From assembly GCA_964528645.1 (NCBI GenBank), contig CAZGSR010000046.1, positions 1 to 18,377 of the forward strand: a DNA stretch of 18,377 bases, given 5' to 3'. The DNA comes from UBA5734 sp964528645 (GTDB lineage: Bacteria; Bacillota; Clostridia; Saccharofermentanales; UBA5734). Made by a program: the position numbers and the translations under genes. This document shows positions 13,051 through 18,377 of this stretch, one piece after another. The stretch's first letter is position 1, and the number at the start of each line of letters is the position of its first letter. Under the pieces are notes generated by a model. The model made no database searches and was not told where the DNA came from. It was given only the letters and a program-made list of their open reading frames with translations.

Positions 13051-15630
13051 ATGTTGAAAATTGCATTCTCCACGATTGGTTGTCCGGAATGGTCCTGGAT
13101 CGAAGTCACCGCCATGGCCAAAGACCTTGGCTTTGATGGCATCGAGATTCGCGGCCTCGGTGAGGAGCTCCACGCCCCACGCGCCTTGCCATTTACCCCG
13201 GCGGAGCTGCCCCGCACCATCGAGCGCCTGCAGAGCCTTGGTCTGCAGCTGACCTGCTTTTCCTCCGGCTGCTGTCTCAAAGATCCAGCCCGGCGCCATG
13301 AGATCCTGGCCGAGGGCTTTGAATACATCGACCTTGCGGCCCGGACCGGTGTGCCTTTTGTCCGCGTCCTCGGTGATATCGCCCCGGAAGTCCAGGGACC
13401 TGTCGATGATGCCATCGTCGCCCGGGCCTTGGCCTCGCTGGCCGACTATGCCCAGTGGAAGCATGTCACCGTCCTGATCGAAACCAACGGCGTCTATGCC
13501 GATACCAGACGTTTGCGCGCCCTGCTCGAGACCGTCCATCATCCGGCTGTTGGCGTCCTGTGGGACATCCACCACCCTTTCCGCTTCTTTGGTGAAACAC
13601 CACGCCAGACTTGGGACGCCATCGGTACCTACGTTCGCTCCATCCACATCAAAGATTCGGTCCTGAAAAATGACCGGATCCACTACCGCATGCTCGGTCA
13701 TGGCGACCTGCCGATCCAAAAGACCCTCGATCTGCTCGAAGATCATGGCTACACCGGCTTCGTCTCGCTCGAATGGGTCAAGCGCTGGAGCCGCGACCTC
13801 GAGGACGCCGCGGTTGTTTTCCCGGCCTTTGCCAACACCCTGCAAACCTATAACCGCAACCGTGCCAGCATCTGTCCGGACCGCACAGCCGGTGTGTACG
13901 GCTTGCCATCGGAACCGCCAGCCAGTATCGCCCCCGTCTCTGCCGCGCCCCGCAAAACGCTCTTTGGCCCAGACGAATGGGTCGACCTCACGCTCGGCCA
14001 GCTGATCGAGCGCGTTGCCTGCGTTTTCCCCGACCAGCCTGCCGTCACCTACACCACGCGCGACTACACCCGCACCTATCGTGAATTCCTCGACGAAATC
14101 GACCGCGTCGCCCGCGGCCTGCTCGCTATTGGCGTGCGCCCCGGTGACCACGTCGCCGTCTGGGCCACCAACCACCCCGAGTGGCTGCTGACCTTTTTCG
14201 CCTGTGCCCGGATCGGCGCCATCCTGGTCACCGTCAACACCTCCTACAAGATCCACGAAGCCGAATACCTGCTGCGTCAGTCGGACACCCACACGCTGAT
14301 CATGATGGACGGTTTCAAGGATGCCGACTACACCGCGATCATCCGCGAGATCTGCCCCGAGCTGGCCATCGCCCAACCCGGCCAGCTGTCGGCCCAGCGC
14401 CTGCCGCTTTTGAAAAATGTCATCAATTTCACCAGCGAGCAGCCCGGCTGCTGGACCTGGCCGGAGCTGCTCGCCCGCGGCGCAGCGATCCCGGCTGAGC
14501 ACATCACCGAGATCGGCCGCACCCTCGACAAGCACGATGTCATCAACATGCAGTACACCTCGGGAACGACCGGTTTCCCCAAAGGCGTCATGCTCACGCA
14601 TTACAACATCATCAACAACGGCAAATCGATCGGCGACTGCATGAATTTCTCGACCGATGACAAGCTGATCATCACCGTGCCGCTGTTCCATTGTTTCGGC
14701 CTCGTCCTGGCCACGCTTGCCTCCGTCACCCATGGCACGACCATGGTGCCGCTGGAATATTTCCAGGCCGGCAAAGTCCTCGAGGCAATCGACCGGGAAA
14801 AATGCACGGCTCTGCACGGCGTGCCGACCATGTTCATCGCCCTCCTTGAGCATCCCGATTTCGCCACGACTGATTTTTCCCACATGCGCACTGGCATCAT
14901 GGCTGGCTCGCCCTGCCCGATCAAGGTCATGCAGGAGGTCGTCGACCGCATGAACATGAACGAGATCACGATCGTCTTTGGCCAGACCGAGAGCTCGCCC
15001 GGCTGCACCCAGAGCCGCGCCGAAGACCCGATCGAAGTCAAGGTCAGCACCGTCGGCCGTGAACTGCCCGGCATCGAATGCCGCATCGTCGATCCAGCGA
15101 CCAACGAGCCCGTCGCCGATGGCGTCGCTGGCGAATTCGTCGCTCGTGGCTACAACATCATGAAGGGCTATTACAAGATGCCGGAGGCCACGGCCGCGGC
15201 GATCGACAGCGATGGCTGGCTCCACACCGGCGACCTCGCCGTCCGCGACCACAATGGCAACTACCGCATCACCGGCCGGATCAAGGACATGATCATCCGC
15301 GGTGGCGAAAACCTCTATCCCAAGGAAATCGAGGATTTCATCTACACCCACCCGGCGGTCAAAGACGTCCAGGTCGTCGGCGTGCCCGACGCCACCTACG
15401 GCGAAGAAGTCCTCGCCGTCGTGATCAGGAAAGAAGGCCAGAACCTCAGCGAAGACGACATCAAAGCCTACGTCCGCAGCCACATGGCCAAGCACAAAAC
15501 CCCCCGCTACGTCCGCTTCGTCGACAGCTACCCCATGACCGGCAGCGGCAAGATCCAGAAATTCAAAATCCGCGAATGGGCGATCGACGCGCTGGGCTTG
15601 CGGAATGCAGCTGCGATCGAGACGGCGTGA
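13051..15630 (+). CDS. Fusion: TIM-barrel sugar isomerase/epimerase-like domain plus acyl-CoA synthetase
   Basis: This 859-residue protein joins two enzymes. Residues 1-275 form a xylose-isomerase-like TIM barrel (AP2Ec/IolE/Hyi type) with all expected metal ligands: Glu144 (LIETNG), Asp172 (LWDIHHP), His199 (HIKD) and Glu241 (SLEWVKRW). A Pro/Ala linker (about 280-305) leads to an AMP-forming acyl-CoA synthetase. This part has the P-loop YTSGTTGFPKG at 502-512, GQTESSPG near 645, GWLHTGD at 722-728, GRIKDMIIRGGENLYP, and catalytic Lys834 in TGSGKIQK. ATG 13051 follows an AGGCAGG site. No frameshift or stop separates the halves. The ligase resembles medium/long-chain FadD-like enzymes; the barrel's substrate is unknown. 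The two halves may act on successive intermediates of one catabolic route. Confidence 0.88.
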   Translation: MLKIAFSTIGCPEWSWIEVTAMAKDLGFDGIEIRGLGEELHAPRALPFTPAELPRTIERLQSLGLQLTCFSSGCCLKDPARRHEILAEGFEYIDLAARTGVPFVRVLGDIAPEVQGPVDDAIVARALASLADYAQWKHVTVLIETNGVYADTRRLRALLETVHHPAVGVLWDIHHPFRFFGETPRQTWDAIGTYVRSIHIKDSVLKNDRIHYRMLGHGDLPIQKTLDLLEDHGYTGFVSLEWVKRWSRDLEDAAVVFPAFANTLQTYNRNRASICPDRTAGVYGLPSEPPASIAPVSAAPRKTLFGPDEWVDLTLGQLIERVACVFPDQPAVTYTTRDYTRTYREFLDEIDRVARGLLAIGVRPGDHVAVWATNHPEWLLTFFACARIGAILVTVNTSYKIHEAEYLLRQSDTHTLIMMDGFKDADYTAIIREICPELAIAQPGQLSAQRLPLLKNVINFTSEQPGCWTWPELLARGAAIPAEHITEIGRTLDKHDVINMQYTSGTTGFPKGVMLTHYNIINNGKSIGDCMNFSTDDKLIITVPLFHCFGLVLATLASVTHGTTMVPLEYFQAGKVLEAIDREKCTALHGVPTMFIALLEHPDFATTDFSHMRTGIMAGSPCPIKVMQEVVDRMNMNEITIVFGQTESSPGCTQSRAEDPIEVKVSTVGRELPGIECRIVDPATNEPVADGVAGEFVARGYNIMKGYYKMPEATAAAIDSDGWLHTGDLAVRDHNGNYRITGRIKDMIIRGGENLYPKEIEDFIYTHPAVKDVQVVGVPDATYGEEVLAVVIRKEGQNLSEDDIKAYVRSHMAKHKTPRYVRFVDSYPMTGSGKIQKFKIREWAIDALGLRNAAAIETA

Positions 15631-15673
15631 AGGGGGGCATTTTAGGTCTATTGAAAAAATGAACACATCTGAC

Positions 15674-15703
15674 TTCAATTGTCTCGAATTCGAGGCAAGT
15701 GAA
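15674..15703. repeat. 30-bp near-perfect dyad in the gap after the fusion gene
   Basis: TTCAATTGTCTCGAA and TTCGAGGCAAGTGAA abut with no spacer; 13 of 15 positions pair and one more is G-T. The core CTCGAATTCGAG (15683-15694) is perfect. No T-run follows, so it is not a typical terminator. It lies about 45 nt after the fusion stop and about 165 nt before the next gene, where an operator would fit. Confidence 0.55.
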
Positions 15704-15816
15704 AATGAGGCTGGAAGGAAAAAAAGCAAACGGGATGGGTGAAAGTCGAACAAATCCCTGTTGATCTCGTGTCAATTCATAAGATATGTAATTTATATAC
15801 GCAATATATGTTACGA

Positions 15817-15846
15817 TTGACTCGTTGTCAGGTGCAACTAAACAAT
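15817..15846 (+). promoter_or_regulatory. Possible promoter of the O-antigen ligase gene
   Basis: TTGACT (15817-15822) and AACAAT (15841-15846) are 18 nt apart (5/6 and 4/6 matches). The leader would be only about 16 nt and would just include the ribosome site, so an alternative promoter in the AT-rich run at 15761-15800 is equally possible. Confidence 0.25.
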
Positions 15847-15868
15847 ATGGGCAGGGTGGAGTACAGTG

Positions 15869-17806
15869 ATGGAGCGATATCGAGACCTCTCGCAAGACCA
15901 AAAGAATGATTACGGCCTTTTACTGATCCTGTTGATTTTTCTGGGTATTACACCTTTGTTTGACGCCGGGCTGGATCATGATGTGATGTATTGGCTCGTT
16001 CTGCTGTCCGCTCCGATCCTATTGATCCTTACTTTCCGATGCAAACCAACATGGCAAGTTAATTGGAAAGATCCCGGACTTTATTTGGTTTTCCTGACCG
16101 TCTGGGCAGGGGCGAGTTTCTTCTGGAGCATCCATCAGCTGCGAACAATGATCGAGCTGATTCAACTCATTTCCTTTGTGATCACCTTTTTCATCATGCG
16201 CAAGCTCGACGATGAGTTCAAAGCCAAAGCCTTGCGCGTTGGTGCGACCACCGCAGTTGCATTGGCCCTGTTTGGTATCCTGCAATTCATTTTTCTCAAG
16301 AGTGGACGAGTTGAAGCAACTTTCCCTCATCCCAACCCATTTGGAACTTATCTGGCAATGGTCTCCCTCTACCTGATAGGACAGCAAATCCGGTCGTTTT
16401 CAAAGGTCCGCTTCGGTGCGATCGTCATTTTACTCTCTGCGATCGTTTTGTCCGGATCCAAGGGCACCTATCTGGCCGTGCTGGTGGCACTACCCTTGGC
16501 TTTTCTAGGCCTTCCTAAGAAGGGCTTGAAAAAACCACTTTTCCAGACGATGCTTCTGGCCGTAGCTACTGGCCTTACTGTAACGTTCATTTTCCTTTTG
16601 ACTCCATTGATTCAGGACAAGGTCAGTTTCGGAACCAACCTGTTTGAGAAGGTCGCCCGTGTTGGTGCTTTGGAAGGTTCAGCGACGGACCGGATTGAGT
16701 TTTGGCGCGTGTCCCTTCAGCTGTTGAAAAACCGGCTCTTAACTGGCTATGGCTATGGCAGTTTCTTTGCTGCGCACTACATCGAATATCGTGTCAATGA
16801 GACTTATACTCGTTTTGCGCATAATCATTATCTCCAGTTGGCCGCAGAGCTAGGATTGCCAGGGATCATACTGTTTGTTGGATTCATTGTGACGAGTATG
16901 CGCCAGACCATTCAGCAGTTAAAAATCCGTAGCCAGACAGTACTGTTCTCCGGTGCTCTAGCTGCCAGCGTTGTGTTCTTGCTCCATGTTCTGATTGAAT
17001 TCAGTTGGAGTTTCCCAGCTGTTCCCATTGTTTTTTTCGCCATGGCTGGATTAGTGGTTGGCAAGCAACAGACAGCTTCTGTGCCCGAAATGACTGTACA
17101 GAGATCAATAAAAAGCAACATGATTGCAGCATCGCTCGTTCTAGCCTTTCTCCTGACAGCTTGGCAAGTCACATCCAATAGGTTGAATGAACAAGGTTTG
17201 ATAGCCTCGAATGAAGGTCAGCTTGAGAAGAGCCTCCAGGATTATGAACGGGCGAATCGTCTGTATCCCTTCAGTGCACCCAATCGAAAACTGGCAAGTG
17301 AAAACTATTACCGTCTATATCAGGCTTCCAAAGCTCCTCAGGACTTGAATATGGCGATTCAATGCGCCGAAGAAGCGGTCAAACTGGTCCCCTTCAGTGG
17401 GACTGATCATCATTTCCTGGCAGGATTGTATGTTGCTGCCAATGATTTACAACAGGCTGAGTCGCATTACCAAGCAGCCATCCGTTACAACGCCTATGAT
17501 TTACTCTCCTTTATGGATTTTGCAGCATTTTATTTGCGTCAGTCTGACCAGGACAAAGCCCTGGCAGTCCTCTTGGATGGCTCCAGAAGGATCAACCGAG
17601 CGATTGGTTCCTTCGAATCTCCTGAAGAAAGACTCGCTGCCTATCAACAAGGAATTATCATCGAATCTATCCTGACCAATATCTATACAAAACGTGGTGA
17701 CACAGATCATGCACTCATATACAAAACATCGACCGAGAAATTGATAGCCCAGTATGATGAAATCCGCCTTGCTTATGCCAAGGAACAGGCTCAGGCCGAG
17801 TCCTGA
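15869..17806 (+). CDS. O-antigen ligase/polymerase-family membrane protein with TPR tail
   Basis: This 645-residue protein has about 11-12 hydrophobic segments up to residue 440, then a soluble tetratricopeptide-like tail (about 445-570; for example NEGQLEKSLQDYERANRLYP). The membrane part carries the Wzy_C/WaaL signature: TDRIEFWR (Arg275), a large loop with GYGYGSF, then FAHNHYLQLAAELGLPG with His318 and His320. Such enzymes polymerise or transfer lipid-linked glycans on the outer face of the membrane; in Gram-positives they can build secreted polysaccharide or glycosylate proteins. ATG 15869 is used because GGAG sits 7 nt upstream; an adjoining GTG at 15866 is possible. Base composition is clearly more AT-rich than the genes before it, suggesting a separate origin. 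The stop lies 4 nt from the end of an opposite-strand pseudogene. Confidence 0.85.
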   Translation: MERYRDLSQDQKNDYGLLLILLIFLGITPLFDAGLDHDVMYWLVLLSAPILLILTFRCKPTWQVNWKDPGLYLVFLTVWAGASFFWSIHQLRTMIELIQLISFVITFFIMRKLDDEFKAKALRVGATTAVALALFGILQFIFLKSGRVEATFPHPNPFGTYLAMVSLYLIGQQIRSFSKVRFGAIVILLSAIVLSGSKGTYLAVLVALPLAFLGLPKKGLKKPLFQTMLLAVATGLTVTFIFLLTPLIQDKVSFGTNLFEKVARVGALEGSATDRIEFWRVSLQLLKNRLLTGYGYGSFFAAHYIEYRVNETYTRFAHNHYLQLAAELGLPGIILFVGFIVTSMRQTIQQLKIRSQTVLFSGALAASVVFLLHVLIEFSWSFPAVPIVFFAMAGLVVGKQQTASVPEMTVQRSIKSNMIAASLVLAFLLTAWQVTSNRLNEQGLIASNEGQLEKSLQDYERANRLYPFSAPNRKLASENYYRLYQASKAPQDLNMAIQCAEEAVKLVPFSGTDHHFLAGLYVAANDLQQAESHYQAAIRYNAYDLLSFMDFAAFYLRQSDQDKALAVLLDGSRRINRAIGSFESPEERLAAYQQGIIIESILTNIYTKRGDTDHALIYKTSTEKLIAQYDEIRLAYAKEQAQAES

Positions 17807-17810
17807 TTCT

Positions 17811-18338
17811 TCATGGTTTGTATCGCCGGATCAGACCAAATGATATACCAATTAAGATCAGAAAAAATGGGAACGTATAAAACATCGTGTTGCTGAAAAG
17901 AGAATTGACCAGATAGGCACCAACGGTACGGACCAGAAAGTAGGACAAGGTCAGGATCTGATCCCAGGTTTCTGGAAATGCCTTTTTCAGTGTTGTTAAA
18001 AGCCCAGTTTCCTATGCGATCTGATCCAAAAATAAGCAACGGCCCGATGACAGATGTTCCTCCATGACCTCGTACACATAGGTGAGCTCATTCGAAAAAT
18101 CGAATGAGCTCTTTACACCAAAAGGGGTGACGAAGAATTAGCCGAATAATACCAGCAACAAGCTGTGATATTGAAGGATCGCATTGATTCAGTATGGCTG
18201 GAATATTGAAGACGCAAACAACCTTAGAATCATGAAATCGTCAATCCTTTTATAAAGAGAATCTCGAACATTTCTATATTTTTTAACCAGTGAATTATGA
18301 CTATAAATTACAAAAACCATAATTGGTTCGGGTGTCAT
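17811..18338 (-). pseudogene. Decayed membrane protein gene, probably O-antigen ligase-like
   Basis: One minus-strand frame runs 176 codons from ATG 18338 (preceded by an AAAGGTGG-like site) to TGA 17811, broken by three in-frame stops: TGA at 18191-18189, TAA at 18140-18138 and TAG at 18014-18012. The last 66 codons are convincing, with ETGLL then two hydrophobic helices including SLFSNTMFYTFPFF and a basic end (RRYKP), like the C-terminus of O-antigen ligases. The 41 codons before them include FSNELTYVYE and LSSGR, also ligase-like. An intact homologue would be about 400 residues, so internal sequence seems deleted. The first 49 codons (MTPEPIMVFV...) are less certain and may be unrelated. 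The family assignment is inferred from pattern only. Confidence 0.45.
18084..18111. repeat. Perfect 12-bp palindrome within the pseudogene
   Basis: GAGCTCATTCGA (18084-18095) and TCGAATGAGCTC (18100-18111) are perfect inverted repeats around AAAA. Only three T residues follow on the plus strand, so it is a poor terminator. It could be an inserted or scar palindrome or a protein-binding site. Confidence 0.6.
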
Positions 18339-18377
18339 AACCACCTTTTTTCCGTTACACAAATTGCCAGACCTGTC

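Noticed and set aside
12451..15753. 1100-codon open frame on the minus strand
   Set aside because: It mirrors the plus-strand M24 and fusion genes, whose motifs are unmistakable. Its translation is Asp/Gly/Val/His-rich without domains, typical of antisense frames in GC-rich DNA.
15721..15760. Cyclic-di-GMP-riboswitch-like bases (GCAAAC near GGGATGGG)
   Set aside because: The conserved GCACAGGGCAAACC-type core and tetraloop arrangement are absent.
17791..18039. 82-codon minus-strand frame
   Set aside because: The neighbouring frame on the same strand gives the convincing membrane-protein C-terminus, so this one is an out-of-frame shadow of the pseudogene.

Overview
The window reads as one stretch of a bacterial chromosome. 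It is GC-rich and densely coded up to about 15.6 kb and more AT-rich after that. Strong AGGAGG-type ribosome sites, GTG and TTG starts, MKK-type lipoproteins and sites resembling Bacillota catabolite (cre) boxes suggest an anaerobic Clostridia-like Gram-positive. This is an inference; no rRNA or tRNA gene is present to confirm it. No transposase, CRISPR array, phage gene or RNA gene was seen.

Layout. (1) 1-1416: a LysR-type regulator (+) and a TusA-like sulfur carrier (-) that overlap at their 3' ends. (2) 1536-6758: five genes, each overlapping the next by 1-32 nt. They encode a WecE-like sugar aminotransferase, a GT2 glycosyltransferase, an ATP-grasp ligase, an SsuA/NMT1-like binding lipoprotein and an SsuC-like permease. 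No transporter ATPase is present. (3) 6703-8529 (-): a GT39/PMT-type multispanning glycosyltransferase that contains an AT-rich perfect palindrome inside its reading frame. (4) 8769-11472: two rhodanese lipoproteins, one with two domains (one catalytic Cys lost) and one with four domains in an ABAB duplication with all four Cys loops kept, closed by a hairpin terminator. (5) 11473-13017: a long untranslated leader with a strong hairpin, then an M24 metallopeptidase. It is followed by an 859-residue fusion of a TIM-barrel sugar isomerase/epimerase-type domain to an acyl-CoA synthetase (13051-15630). (6) 15631-18377: a lower-GC segment with an O-antigen ligase/polymerase carrying a TPR tail, and on the opposite strand a decayed, probably related membrane-protein gene.

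Two themes recur. One is sulfur handling: the TusA carrier, the surface rhodaneses and a sulfonate-type importer. The other is envelope glycan building: the aminotransferase, GT2, GT39 and O-antigen ligase. The most unusual items are the overlapping aminotransferase/GT2/ATP-grasp/transporter operon, the four-rhodanese lipoprotein, the isomerase-CoA ligase fusion and the structured leader before the M24 gene.
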